Assembly (NCBI GenBank): GCA_905215695.1
Contig: CAJMQN010000003.1
Coordinates: forward strand, 1-64,000
Length of the DNA: 64,000 bases
From: an uncultured bacterium
Lineage (GTDB): Bacteria; Bacillota; Clostridia; Christensenellales; HGM11417
Direction: 5' to 3'
In this document: piece by piece, positions 33,497 through 41,804 of the stretch
Position numbering within the stretch: position 1 is the stretch's first letter
Layout: the number at the start of each line of letters is the position of its first letter
The notes under the pieces: model-generated
Told to the model about the DNA's origin: nothing
What the model saw: the letters and a program-made list of their open reading frames with translations, nothing else
The model's database searches: none
Position numbers and translations under genes: made by a program

Positions 33497-34039
33497 ATGA
33501 AGTACGAAGAGAAGTGTAAAACCAAAAACGTCGTCTATGCGGGAAAAATCCTGAATGTGAGACGGGACGAGGTTGTGCTCCCGAACGGAAAGACTTCCGT
33601 CCGGGAGATTGTCGAGCACCGGGGCGGGGTGGGAATCCTGCCCGTGCGGTGCGGTAGGGTGCTCCTCGTCGAACAGTTCCGCTACGCTTACGGCGAGAGT
33701 CTTCTCGAGATTCCCGCGGGCAAGCGGGAGGGAGAGGAGAGTTTTGAGGATTGCGGACGGCGGGAGCTGACCGAGGAGACCGGGCTCGTCGCAAGAGAGC
33801 TTGTGAGTCTCGGCATTCTCTATCCCTCTCCGGGTTATACCGGGGAAAAGATTGCGATCTACTACGCGGACGAGTTCGAGAGCGGGGAGCGGCACCTTGA
33901 CGAGGACGAGTTTGTGGACGTGAAGGAGATTCCCTTTGCGGAGGCGAAGGAGATGGTTCTGTCCGGAAAGATTCGGGACGCAAAGACGATTGCCGCGATT
34001 CTCAAGTACGACGCCCTCAAAAGGGACACAAGAGACTGA
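33497..34039 (+). CDS. Nudix hydrolase (ADP-ribose pyrophosphatase-like)
   Basis: 180 residues. The Nudix box begins at GKREGEESFED and ends RRELTEETGL (G-x5-E-x7-RE-L-x-EE-x-G). Upstream VEHRGGVGILPV and VEQFRYAYGESLLEIPAG, and downstream ILYPSPGYTGEKIAIYYA, match the ADP-ribose pyrophosphatase (NudF-like) pattern. It would hydrolyse ADP-ribose to AMP and ribose-5-phosphate with Mg2+. The start has a poor SD (CGAGGT) in the repeat-derived leader. Confidence 0.88.
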   Translation: MKYEEKCKTKNVVYAGKILNVRRDEVVLPNGKTSVREIVEHRGGVGILPVRCGRVLLVEQFRYAYGESLLEIPAGKREGEESFEDCGRRELTEETGLVARELVSLGILYPSPGYTGEKIAIYYADEFESGERHLDEDEFVDVKEIPFAEAKEMVLSGKIRDAKTIAAILKYDALKRDTRD

Positions 34040-34062
34040 CGCCGAAACATTCAAAGGAAGTT

Positions 34063-34752
34063 ATGGAAGAACAGAAGAGTACCAACAAAATCATTTGGCG
34101 CACGGCAGGCATTACGTTCTTTGTCATCGTAATGCTGATTTTGCTATGTTTCAATATTATCGGGCTGGCGGCGCCCCGCGTCATCGCGGATTCCGCCAAC
34201 CGCCTCGGCATGGGCGGCGTTGCGGTCAGCTTTTCCAAGGCGCAGTATGAGCGTTCGGGGAAGATTGACGACCTCGCCGACCTCTGCGAGCGTTCGCTCA
34301 AGTTCAAAAAGTACGCCGTCGCCGACGAGTATTGTAAGGAACTGATTGGCTTTGACCGGGACGGGGAGAGTCTCGCCACCGTCGCGGCGCGGCGGGAAAT
34401 TTCGGTGGACGGGACAAGGTACGACTATACCGCGTACATTGTCGGAAATTCCGCTTACGCAAGGTACAAGGTCGGGGAAAAGGAGAACGCGCTCGCCTTT
34501 GCGAAGGAGCGCACGAAAGAATACACGGCGTCTTCGCCGCTCGCTTACCTTGCGGACGCCTTTGTCGAGGACAAGGGCAGGAGCGCGGAGTACGGGCTGA
34601 TTTCGGAGCTTGAAGCGCGGGAGGAGAGCGCCGCCGACGTCGAGGAACGCAAGCTCCTCTGTCTCGACCTCTACCGGGTCTATTCTGCGCTCGGGGAGGA
34701 GGAGAGGGCGCTCGAGTACAGGAATAAGCTCGAGGGACTGCTCGGGGCATAG
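34063..34752 (+). CDS. Single-pass membrane protein with TPR-like helices
   Basis: 229 residues. One membrane helix (about residues 13-38, TAGITFFVIVMLILLCFNIIGLA) is followed by an all-helical region with repeating A/Y/L spacing (ARYKVGEKENALAFAKERT, YRVYSALGEEERALEYRNKL) like tetratricopeptide repeats. Probably a scaffold with the TPR part outside or at the membrane. SD AAGGAAG. No specific function can be assigned. Confidence 0.55.
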   Translation: MEEQKSTNKIIWRTAGITFFVIVMLILLCFNIIGLAAPRVIADSANRLGMGGVAVSFSKAQYERSGKIDDLADLCERSLKFKKYAVADEYCKELIGFDRDGESLATVAARREISVDGTRYDYTAYIVGNSAYARYKVGEKENALAFAKERTKEYTASSPLAYLADAFVEDKGRSAEYGLISELEAREESAADVEERKLLCLDLYRVYSALGEEERALEYRNKLEGLLGA

Positions 34753-34812
34753 AACGCGCGGATTCCCGGGGAGAAAAGCGCGTAAAGTTTTCTTTCGCAG
34801 ACCCGGAATCCA

Positions 34813-34841
34813 TTGACGAAAAAGGTTTTTTCGGTTATAAT
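34813..34841 (+). promoter_or_regulatory. guaB promoter
   Basis: TTGACG (34813-34818), 17 bp, TATAAT (34836-34841), 37 bases before the guaB start. No guanine riboswitch was recognised in the short leader. Confidence 0.85.
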
Positions 34842-34878
34842 ATTCATTAAATATTTTACACCCGAATGTGGAGGTACT

Positions 34879-36333
34879 ATGTCGAAGATTTTGAAGGAAG
34901 GGCTTACCTTTGACGACGTGTTGATGATTCCGGCGCACAGTCAGGTTCTGCCCAAGCAAGTGGATCTTTCCGTCCAACTTTGCGACAGGATTAAGCTCAA
35001 TGTGCCGCTGATGAGCGCGGCGATGGACACCGTGACGGAGTACAAGCTCGCGATTGCCATGGCGCGCGAGGGCGGAATCGGTATCATACATAAAAATCTT
35101 TCCATCGAGGAGCAGGCTACGCACGTCGATCGCGTTAAGAGAAGCGAACACGGCGTCATTACAGACCCCTTCCACCTCTCCCCGGACAACAGGGTGCAGG
35201 ACGCTCTGAATCTCATGGAGAAGTACCGCATTTCGGGCGTTCCCATTACCAAAAACGGCAAGCTCGTCGGCATTCTTACCAACCGCGACCTTCGTTTCGA
35301 GACAAACTTCGACCAACCCATCGGCAACGTCATGACCAAGGACAACCTCGTGACCGCGCCTGTCGGTACCTCTCTCGCCGAGGCGCAGAAGATTCTCGGC
35401 AAGCACCGCATCGAGAAACTTCCGATTGTGGATAAGGACTTCAATTTAAAGGGGCTCATCACCATTAAGGACATCGAGAAGGCGATTCAGTACCCGAATT
35501 CGGCAAAGGACGCGAACGGCAGACTTCTCGTCGGCGCGGCGGTCGGAATCGCCGCGAATACCCTTGACCGCGTAGAGGCGCTCGTCAAGGCAAAGGTTGA
35601 CATCATCGCCGTCGATACGGCGCACGGACATTCGCAGGCGGTGCTCGATACGGTGAAATCCATTCGGGCGGCGTATCCGAATCTTCCCATTATCGCGGGC
35701 AACGTCGTGACCCCCGAGGCAACCGAGGACCTCATCAAGGCGGGCGCGGACGTCGTCAAGGTCGGCGTCGGTCCCGGCTCTATCTGCACCACCCGCGTCG
35801 TCACCGGCGTCGGTATGCCGCAGATTACCGCGGTCATGGACTGCGCCGAGCGCGCCGCCAAGTTCGGAAAGACCGTCATTGCGGACGGCGGCATCAAGTA
35901 TTCGGGAGATATTCCCAAGGCGCTTGCGGCGGGGGCTTCCGCCGTCATGATCGGAAGTCTGTTCGCGGGCACGGAGGAGAGTCCCGGCGCGTTGGAAATC
36001 TTTCAGGGCAGGAGTTTCAAGGTCTATCGCGGCATGGGTTCGCTCCCCGCGATGGCGAACGGCTCCAAGGATCGCTATTTCCAAGAGGACGCGAAAAAGT
36101 TTGTGCCCGAGGGCGTGGAGGGGCGCGTACCCTACCGCGGCGTGCTTGCGGACATTGTCTATCAGATGCTCGGCGGCTTGCGCGCGTCCATGGGTTACTG
36201 CGGCGTGCGGAGCATCGAGGAGCTCAAGACTAAAGTACAGTTCGTCAAGATCACCAACGCCGCGCTCATCGAGAGCCACCCGCACGACATTTCCATTACC
36301 AAGGAAGCGCCCAACTACAGCAGTAAGAATTAA
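34879..36333 (+). CDS. guaB: IMP dehydrogenase
   Basis: 484 residues. Oxidises IMP to XMP with NAD+, the committed step to guanine nucleotides. LTFDDVLMIPAHS at the start, two CBS motifs (about 95-205), GVGPGSICTTRVVTGVGMPQ with the catalytic cysteine, and the flap RYFQE.AKK..PEGVEG are all present. Start at 34879 after GGAGG; the frame open from 34813 overlaps the promoter. guaA follows 68 bases later, so both steps of GMP synthesis are adjacent. Confidence 0.97.
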   Translation: MSKILKEGLTFDDVLMIPAHSQVLPKQVDLSVQLCDRIKLNVPLMSAAMDTVTEYKLAIAMAREGGIGIIHKNLSIEEQATHVDRVKRSEHGVITDPFHLSPDNRVQDALNLMEKYRISGVPITKNGKLVGILTNRDLRFETNFDQPIGNVMTKDNLVTAPVGTSLAEAQKILGKHRIEKLPIVDKDFNLKGLITIKDIEKAIQYPNSAKDANGRLLVGAAVGIAANTLDRVEALVKAKVDIIAVDTAHGHSQAVLDTVKSIRAAYPNLPIIAGNVVTPEATEDLIKAGADVVKVGVGPGSICTTRVVTGVGMPQITAVMDCAERAAKFGKTVIADGGIKYSGDIPKALAAGASAVMIGSLFAGTEESPGALEIFQGRSFKVYRGMGSLPAMANGSKDRYFQEDAKKFVPEGVEGRVPYRGVLADIVYQMLGGLRASMGYCGVRSIEELKTKVQFVKITNAALIESHPHDISITKEAPNYSSKN

Positions 36334-36343
36334 ACGCGATTCG

Positions 36344-36374
36344 GACACCCTCGCAAAATCATGCCGGGGGTGTC
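36344..36374 (+). promoter_or_regulatory. Hairpin between guaB and guaA
   Basis: GACACCC (36344-36350) pairs with GGGTGTC (36368-36374). It has no proper T run, so it may be a processing or partial-termination site that sets guaA level. Confidence 0.4.
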
Positions 36375-36401
36375 TCTTCGCGCCATGAGGAGAGTTTTGT
36401 T

Positions 36402-37928
36402 ATGGAAGAAACCGTTATCGTTCTGGACTTCGGCGGACAGTACAATCAGTTGATTGCGCGCAGAGTCCGCGAACAGAACGTATATTGCGAGCTCTTGCCC
36501 TGCACCACGCCGGTCGAGAAATTGCTCGCAAAACAGCCCAAAGGCATTATTTTTACGGGCGGACCCAACAGCGTTTACGGAGAGAACGCGCCCCGCGTTG
36601 ACCGGAAACTGCTCGAGGCGGGGATTCCCGTTCTCGGAATCTGCTACGGCTGTCAGCTCATTGCCCACACGTTGGGCGGGAAGGTGCAGAGCGCGGATAC
36701 GCGGGAATACGGCAAGCAGGAGATTCGTTACGGCGCGTCCCCCCTCTTTGCGGGGATTCCCGAAAGGGCGGTGTGCTGGATGAGCCACACCGACCGCGTC
36801 ACCGAAGTTCCGGCGGGATTCGAGGTGCTCGCGGATACCGAGACCTGCTCCGTCGCCGCGATGGGGGACGCCGCGCGCAACATCTACGGCGTGCAGTTCC
36901 ACCCCGAGGTCATGCACACGCAGTACGGCACGGAGATTCTGCGGAATTTCCTGTACAACGTCTGCGGGGTCAAGGGACTGTGGACGATGAAGAATTTTGC
37001 CGCGATGACCATTGAGAGCCTGAAAGAGAAAATCGGGGACAAGAAGGTTTTGTGCGCGCTCTCGGGCGGAGTGGACAGCGCGGTTGCCGCGACACTCGTG
37101 CACAAGGCGTGCAAAAATCTTGTCTGTATCTTCGTTGACCATGGACTTCTGCGCAAAAACGAGGCGGAAGAGGTCGAACGGGTGTTCCGGGACGAACAGG
37201 GAATGAACCTTGTCACCGTCAACGCGCGGGAGAGATTTTTGAACAAACTCGCGGGCGTGACGGAGCCCGAGAGAAAGCGGAAGATTATCGGAGAGGAATT
37301 TATCCGCGTCTTCGAGGAGGAGGCGAGAAAGATCGGGGCTGTGGATTTCCTCGTGCAGGGAACCATTTACCCGGACGTCATCGAGAGCGGGCTTGGAAAT
37401 TCCGCCGTCATCAAGAGCCACCACAACGTGGGCGGACTTCCGTCCGTGGTGGACTTTAAAGAAATCGTGGAGCCCCTTCGCGACCTCTTTAAGGACGAAG
37501 TGAGAAAGTGCGGATTTGAAATCGGGCTTCCCGCCGAAATCGTCATGCGTCAGCCCTTCCCGGGACCGGGGCTCGCGATTCGGGTCATCGGGGACATCAC
37601 CGAGGAAAAACTCGAAATTCTCAAGGATGCGGACTTTATCTTCCGCGAGGAGATCGCAAAAGCCGGGCTGGATTCCGAAATCTGGCAGTACTTCGCGGTG
37701 CTCACCGGAATGCGGAGCGTCGGCGTCATGGGGGACTCTCGGACCTACGACTATACCATCGCGCTTCGGGGGGTCACGAGCGTGGACGGCATGACCGCGG
37801 ACTGGGCGAGAATTCCCTTCGACGTACTCGAGAAAATTTCCAACCGCATCGTAAACGAGGTCAAGCACGTCAACCGGATTGTCTATGACATCACCTCGAA
37901 GCCGCCTGCTACCATTGAGTGGGAGTAA
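36402..37928 (+). CDS. guaA: GMP synthase (glutamine-hydrolysing)
   Basis: 508 residues. The class I glutaminase part (1-190) has GICYGCQLIAH with the nucleophilic cysteine (the usual GMQ is GCQ here) and VQFHPEVMHT. The PP-loop ATP pyrophosphatase has LSGGVDSAVAATL. The C-terminal dimerisation domain contains RQPFPGPGLAIR and ends KPPATIEWE. It converts XMP to GMP using glutamine and ATP. SD GAGGAGAG. Confidence 0.97.
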   Translation: MEETVIVLDFGGQYNQLIARRVREQNVYCELLPCTTPVEKLLAKQPKGIIFTGGPNSVYGENAPRVDRKLLEAGIPVLGICYGCQLIAHTLGGKVQSADTREYGKQEIRYGASPLFAGIPERAVCWMSHTDRVTEVPAGFEVLADTETCSVAAMGDAARNIYGVQFHPEVMHTQYGTEILRNFLYNVCGVKGLWTMKNFAAMTIESLKEKIGDKKVLCALSGGVDSAVAATLVHKACKNLVCIFVDHGLLRKNEAEEVERVFRDEQGMNLVTVNARERFLNKLAGVTEPERKRKIIGEEFIRVFEEEARKIGAVDFLVQGTIYPDVIESGLGNSAVIKSHHNVGGLPSVVDFKEIVEPLRDLFKDEVRKCGFEIGLPAEIVMRQPFPGPGLAIRVIGDITEEKLEILKDADFIFREEIAKAGLDSEIWQYFAVLTGMRSVGVMGDSRTYDYTIALRGVTSVDGMTADWARIPFDVLEKISNRIVNEVKHVNRIVYDITSKPPATIEWE

Positions 37929-37959
37929 TTTGGGAAAAATAAAAACGGAGGAGAAAAAG

Positions 37960-38532
37960 ATGGCAAAGAAAGAGAAAAAACCCGGATTCTGGGCGGAGTT
38001 TAAGGCGTTTATCTCAAAAGGCAACGTGATGAGCTTGGCGATCGGCGTCGTTTTGGGCGCTGCGTTCAATGCGATTGTCAACGGTTTCGTCAACGGAATC
38101 ATCAATCCGCTCATTTCGCTTGCAATCGGCAAGGCGAGCGTCGAGGAATGGGTGATCGTGCTCAAACCCGCAATCATGGAGGGGGATAAGGTAATTCAAG
38201 CCGCGACAGAACTTCAGTACGGCATGTTTATTCAGGCGATTATCAATTTCCTTATCATCGGGCTCAGCCTGTTTGTGGGCATGAAAATTGTCATGGGGAT
38301 TCAGAACAAGGCGAAGAAACTCGCGGAGATGGCGAAGGATAAGTTTGACAGGAAGGAAGAGGAGGCAGAGGAAGCCGAGACCGCGCCTGTCGAGGAGACG
38401 CCCGCGGAGCCTGCTCCCGCACCCGCGCCCGAAGTTGCGCCCGCACACACCGACGAACTGCTTTCGGAAATCAGAGACCTTTTGAAAGCGCAGGTCGCGG
38501 AATCCGTTGCGTCCGCGAAAAAGGTAGAATAA
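37960..38532 (+). CDS. mscL: Large-conductance mechanosensitive channel with long C-terminal tail
   Basis: 190 residues. FWAEFKAFISKGNVMSLAIGVVLGAAF (TM1 with the gate) and QYGMFIQAIINFLIIGLSLFVGM (TM2) define MscL, which opens under membrane tension to release solutes. Typical members are 120-150 residues. Here a charged helix is followed by a Pro/Ala/Glu linker and a final helix (HTDELLSEIRDLLKAQVAES) that probably bundles in the pentamer. Start 37960 with GGAGGAG; the earlier in-frame ATG lies within guaA. Confidence 0.92.
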   Translation: MAKKEKKPGFWAEFKAFISKGNVMSLAIGVVLGAAFNAIVNGFVNGIINPLISLAIGKASVEEWVIVLKPAIMEGDKVIQAATELQYGMFIQAIINFLIIGLSLFVGMKIVMGIQNKAKKLAEMAKDKFDRKEEEAEEAETAPVEETPAEPAPAPAPEVAPAHTDELLSEIRDLLKAQVAESVASAKKVE

Positions 38533-38560
38533 AACGTGTAAAAACCTCTTATCAAAATAA

Positions 38561-38595
38561 AAAAGAACCGTTCCGAGTGGGGAACGGTTCTTTTT
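38561..38595. terminator. Terminator after mscL
   Basis: A 14-bp stem AAAAGAACCGTTCC/GGAACGGTTCTTTT with a 6-base loop; T tracts on both strands, so it may also stop glyS transcription from the right. Confidence 0.88.
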
Positions 38596-38622
38596 ATGTG
38601 CGAGCCGAAAAAACGGGATTGG

Positions 38623-38790
38623 GAGACGTCGGGAAAAACTCGGGCGTCGGGGGAGTGGGGAGACGTCGGGGGAGTGGGGAGACGTCGGGGAGTGCGGAGA
38701 CGTCGGGGGAGTGCGGAGACGTCAGGGAGTGGGGAGACGTCAGGGAGTGGGGAGACGTCGGGGGAGTGAGGAGACGTCGGGGAAAGATTG
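38623..38790 (+). repeat. GACGTC minisatellite
   Basis: Units of 18-19 bases (GGGGAGACGTCGGGGGAGT-like). AGACGTC recurs at 38624, 38661, 38680, 38698, 38717, 38735, 38753 and 38772; a variant unit is at 38642. It fills the space between the mscL terminator and the 3' end of glyS. Confidence 0.9.
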
Positions 38791-38817
38791 GGAGATATTG
38801 GGGGAATCTTTTGCGAA

Positions 38818-40209
38818 TCAATAGTTGATTTTCTGCTCAAGATAAGCGGGGAGCTCTTCGATCTTGATGCGCTCCTGCGCCATTGTGTCCCGGTCGCGCA
38901 CCGTCACGCATCCGTCTTCGAGTGTCTCAAAGTCGATTGTCGCGCACACGGGAGTGCCGATTTCGTCCTGTCTGCGGTAGCGCTTGCCGATTGAGCCCGT
39001 CTCGTCGTATGCCGCGCTGAATTTCTTGGCAATCATCGAAAAGACTTCGTCCGCTTTGGCGGAGAGCTTTTTCTGCAAGGGAAGAACCGCGACTTTGTAG
39101 GGCGCGAGCGCGGGATGCAGGCGAAGAACCGTGCGCACGTCGTTTTCGCCGACGGGTTCCTCGTCGTAGGCGTCCGTCAAAAACGCGAGGAGTACGCGCT
39201 CAACGCCGAGCGACGGCTCGATGACATAGGGGACATACCGTTCGTTTGTCTCGGGGTCGAGATAATCCATCGCCTCGCCGCTCGTCTTTGCGTGCTGGGT
39301 CAGGTCGTAGTCCGTGCGATCCGCGACACCCCACAGTTCCCCCCAACCGAAGGCGAATCTGTACTCGAAGTCCGTCGTCGCCTTGCTGTAGAAACAGAGC
39401 TCTTCCTTGCCGTGGTCGCGGAGACGGAGGTTTTCCTCCTTCATGCCGAGGTCCAAAAGCCACTGCTTGCAGAAGTCCTTCCAATAGTGGAACCATTCGA
39501 GGTCGGTGCCCGGCTTGCAGAAGAATTCAAGCTCCATTTGCTCGAATTCGCGGGTGCGGAACACGAAGTTGCCGGGGGTGATTTCGTTGCGGAAACTCTT
39601 TCCGACCTGACCGACGCCGAAGGGAATCTTGGCGCGGGTGCTGCGCTGGACGTTCTTGAAGTTGACGAAGATGCCCTGCGCGGTCTCCGGGCGCAGATAG
39701 ACCGTGTTCGCGGAATCCTCCGTCACGCCCTGAAAGGTCTTGAACATGAGGTTGAACTTTCGGATAGAGGTATAGTCATGCTTGCCGCAGACGGGGCAGG
39801 GAATCTTGCGTTCGGCGATGTACGCCTCCATTTGCTCGTTGCTCCAACCTGCGGTCGAGGGTTCTTCGCCCTGTTTTTTCTGATAATCCTCAATGAGATT
39901 GTCCGCGCGGTGGCGGGTCTTGCAGGCGCGGCAGTCCATGAGCGGGTCGGAAAATCCGCCGAGATGTCCGCTCGCCTCCCATGTCTTGGGATTCATGAGA
40001 ATCGCGCAGTCCACGCCGTAATTTAAACGGTTTTCCTGAATAAACTTTTTCTGCCAAGCGCGCTTGATGTTGTTCTTGAGCTCGACTCCGAGGGGACCGT
40101 AATCCCATGTATTGGCGAGACCGCCGTAGATTTCACTCCCCGGGAAGATAAATCCCCTTCCCTTGGCGAGTGCAATGAGCTTTTCCATCGTGACCTTTCT
40201 TTCTTCCAT
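38818..40209 (-). CDS. glyS: Glycyl-tRNA synthetase (class II, dimeric type)
   Basis: 463 residues, single-chain eukaryote/archaea-like glycyl-tRNA synthetase (the form also called GlyQS or grs1), charging tRNA-Gly. Motifs: GFIFPGSEIYGG, LRPETAQGIFVNF (motif 2 region), FGVGQVGKSFRNEI, REFEQMELEFFC, and the anticodon-binding domain from about 370 (APYKVAVLPL). The start is placed at 40209 because the promoter -10 covers the upstream ATG at 40242; another start at 40188 is possible. The leader is short, so there is no T-box. Confidence 0.95.
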   Translation of the reverse strand: MEERKVTMEKLIALAKGRGFIFPGSEIYGGLANTWDYGPLGVELKNNIKRAWQKKFIQENRLNYGVDCAILMNPKTWEASGHLGGFSDPLMDCRACKTRHRADNLIEDYQKKQGEEPSTAGWSNEQMEAYIAERKIPCPVCGKHDYTSIRKFNLMFKTFQGVTEDSANTVYLRPETAQGIFVNFKNVQRSTRAKIPFGVGQVGKSFRNEITPGNFVFRTREFEQMELEFFCKPGTDLEWFHYWKDFCKQWLLDLGMKEENLRLRDHGKEELCFYSKATTDFEYRFAFGWGELWGVADRTDYDLTQHAKTSGEAMDYLDPETNERYVPYVIEPSLGVERVLLAFLTDAYDEEPVGENDVRTVLRLHPALAPYKVAVLPLQKKLSAKADEVFSMIAKKFSAAYDETGSIGKRYRRQDEIGTPVCATIDFETLEDGCVTVRDRDTMAQERIKIEELPAYLEQKINY

Positions 40210-40240
40210 TTTAGCGATGTTCCTCCGATTCATTCTCTTC

Positions 40241-40269
40241 ATTATATGGGAAAGCGCAAAAAATGTAAA
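40241..40269 (-). promoter_or_regulatory. glyS promoter (minus strand)
   Basis: On the minus strand, TTTACA (40264-40269), 17 bp, TATAAT (40241-40246). It is divergent from the promoter at 40280. Confidence 0.8.
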
Positions 40270-40279
40270 GCAAATTCGA

Positions 40280-40308
40280 TTGCAAGCCGCCGCTTTTCGT
40301 GTTAAAAT
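40280..40308 (+). promoter_or_regulatory. Promoter of the VanZ-like gene
   Basis: TTGCAA (40280-40285), 17 bp, TAAAAT (40303-40308) with extended TGT; divergent from the glyS promoter. Confidence 0.7.
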
Positions 40309-40340
40309 AGAGGGGAATTCACAAAGGAGGAGCGCACGGA

Positions 40341-40850
40341 ATGTCCAACTGGGGAACCGTACTTTTTGTCACCGTCGTCTATGCTCTCTTCCTCGGCTGC
40401 ACCTGCTCGGTGCGGCGGGAGGGTACCGCGCGGCGGGTCTATCGCAACAGCTTCGTGCTGTACGCTATCGTGCTCCTTCTCTTCAAACTTCTGCCCGAGG
40501 CGGGGGAGTCGGAGGTTCGGCTCGTGCCCCTTGCCGGACTCTTTGGGGCGGGTCCGGTCGGGTACTGCGTCATCGAACTCATTCTGTCCGCCCTTCTCTT
40601 TGTACCACTCGGGTTTCTGTCCGGCATGCACAGCCTGTTAAAGGGGGAGAGGAGCGCGTGTCTGAAAGCCGTTCTGCTCGGCGCGGTGATTTCTCTCGTG
40701 TTGGAGCTCTTGCAGCTCTTTCCCCTCGGGAAGGTCTTTGCGACCGACCATATCCTCATGAATACGATCGGCGCGTTTTGCGGCTTCCTCTTTTTTGCCC
40801 TGCTCTCCCGCACCGAACGCATGCAAAGAACTTTGAAAAGTATTTTATAA
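40341..40850 (+). CDS. VanZ-like membrane protein
   Basis: 169 residues with four membrane helices. The VanZ pattern is visible: LFVPLGFLSG, ISLVLELLQLF and ATDHILMNTIGAFCGFL, the last being the conserved D-x-x-x-N-x-x-G signature. VanZ proteins give low-level teicoplanin resistance in the best-known case, but most chromosomal homologues have unknown roles in the envelope. SD AAAGGAGG. Confidence 0.8.
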   Translation: MSNWGTVLFVTVVYALFLGCTCSVRREGTARRVYRNSFVLYAIVLLLFKLLPEAGESEVRLVPLAGLFGAGPVGYCVIELILSALLFVPLGFLSGMHSLLKGERSACLKAVLLGAVISLVLELLQLFPLGKVFATDHILMNTIGAFCGFLFFALLSRTERMQRTLKSIL

Positions 40851-40937
40851 CCGCCGGAACTGTAACATTTCCGTTTCCCGTTTCGTATTGTGAATTAGAG
40901 GGATTTATTCCCGAAATTTACAAGGAGGAAATTCTTT

Positions 40938-41114
40938 ATGATGAACGGATTTGGCGGATTTGGCGACAACAACTGCTGCTGCTTGCTTCTTATCGTCCTG
41001 CTCTGCTGCTGCGGCTGCGGAGGCGGAAAGGGCGGCTTCGACTGCGGCTGTTTACTGCCGATTCTCCTGATTTGCTGCTGCTGCGGCGGCGGTGGGTTCG
41101 GGGGCGGCTGCTAA
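40938..41114 (+). CDS. Small Cys/Gly-rich hydrophobic protein (58 aa)
   Basis: A 58-residue gene after a strong AAGGAGG. It contains 14 cysteines and about 18 glycines: NNCCCLLLIVLLCCCGCGGG, then a short KGGFDCGC link, then LLPILLICCCCGGGGFGGGC. Two short hydrophobic stretches suggest a membrane hairpin. It recalls tiny YjcZ-type Firmicutes proteins in build (Gly/aromatic start, hydrophobic core) but the cysteine runs are exceptional. Roles in metal binding or in a cross-linked spore or envelope layer are guesses. A terminator follows directly. Confidence 0.65.
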   Translation: MMNGFGGFGDNNCCCLLLIVLLCCCGCGGGKGGFDCGCLLPILLICCCCGGGGFGGGC

Positions 41115-41135
41115 CAATCATACATAGCAGACAAG

Positions 41136-41160
41136 CGGGCGCAAAACATGCGCCCGTTTC
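41136..41160 (+). terminator. Terminator after the Cys-rich gene
   Basis: An 8-bp perfect stem CGGGCGCA/TGCGCCCG with loop AAACA, followed by TTTCGTTTG; 21 bases after the stop. Confidence 0.75.
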
Positions 41161-41192
41161 GTTTGCTGTGAATGTTTGGGAGGACAAGCAGT

Positions 41193-41693
41193 TTGACAGC
41201 GAGCAAAAACCTTGAGAAAAAAAGGCGGAGGGGAGACCGCAAGGATTTTTCCGCGCACAAAAAACTCTACTATACGCGCACTTCCGGACGGGTGGGCAAT
41301 ATCCTTTGGCTCACGCTCGGCGGGTGGGTCGTGCCCTTCTATTTTCTCTTTGTGGGCGCGCTCTATCTCCTCACCGTCATCGGGGCAAAGAAGGCGTACG
41401 CCTGTTTTCGGTTCGCGCAGTTTTCTCTTCTCCCCTTCGGCGTGGAGATTCGGCTCAATTTTGAAAAAAAGAAATTCGGCAATCTCTTTTGGATTGTCAC
41501 GACGGGTTGGCCCATCGCACTCGTATCCCTTGCCTTTTCGCTCGTCTTCTATGCCACCATCGTGGGCGCGCCCATCGGCGAACAGTGGCGCAAGCTCTCC
41601 CGTCTCTCCATGTGCCCCTTCGGCGCAAAATTCGCCCGGGAAAAGCCCTCTCTTCGGCTCTCTCCCGTGAACTGGTTCTCCCGCATGTGGTAG
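41193..41693 (+). CDS. YccF-like (DUF307) membrane protein
   Basis: 166 residues from a TTG start at 41193, preferred because GGGAGG lies 9 bases before it; the ATG at 41172 has no SD. Two copies of the YccF unit: GNILWLTLGGWVVPFYFLFV...IGAKKAYACFRFAQFSLLPFG and GNLFWIVTTGWPIALVSLAF...GAPIGEQWRKLSRLSMCPFG, each with two membrane segments and a closing PFG. Family function is unknown. Confidence 0.8.
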   Translation: MTASKNLEKKRRRGDRKDFSAHKKLYYTRTSGRVGNILWLTLGGWVVPFYFLFVGALYLLTVIGAKKAYACFRFAQFSLLPFGVEIRLNFEKKKFGNLFWIVTTGWPIALVSLAFSLVFYATIVGAPIGEQWRKLSRLSMCPFGAKFAREKPSLRLSPVNWFSRMW

Positions 41694-41730
41694 AGGACTT
41701 TGACAGAAATTTTAAAATTTCTTTCTCCGC

Positions 41731-41759
41731 TTGACAAGGGCGGAGATTTTTACTATAAT
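41731..41759 (+). promoter_or_regulatory. Consensus promoter of the MarR-MATE operon
   Basis: TTGACA (41731-41736), 17 bp, TATAAT (41754-41759): perfect consensus. Such a strong promoter before a MarR gene suggests it is held down by repression. Confidence 0.9.
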
Positions 41760-41768
41760 GTTTTGGAT

Positions 41769-41779
41769 AGAACAGTTCT
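41769..41779 (+). promoter_or_regulatory. Possible MarR operator
   Basis: AGAAC-A-GTTCT, a perfect 5-bp inverted repeat centred on one base, lies about 10 bases after the -10 element at the expected transcription start, where an autorepressor would block RNA polymerase. Confidence 0.4.
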
Positions 41780-41804
41780 TTTTAAAACCAATTCGGAGGC
41801 GCGT

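Noticed and set aside
34879..36333. Guanine or other riboswitch ahead of guaB
   Set aside because: Only about 30 bases separate the predicted transcription start from the guaB start, too short for a purine aptamer.
36330..38177. 615-codon minus-strand frame over guaA and the start of mscL
   Set aside because: Shadow of guaA; no ribosome site and no recognisable motif.
38594..38828. Open frames inside the GACGTC repeat array (TSPHSLTSPHSLTSPHS-like product)
   Set aside because: Produced by the repeat itself; no SD, and it ends inside glyS sequence.
40210..40240. T-box leader for glyS
   Set aside because: The promoter lies immediately upstream, leaving about 25 bases of leader.
40163..41215. 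350-codon plus-strand frame through the VanZ-like and Cys-rich genes
   Set aside because: It is out of frame with both better-supported genes and crosses two promoters and a terminator.
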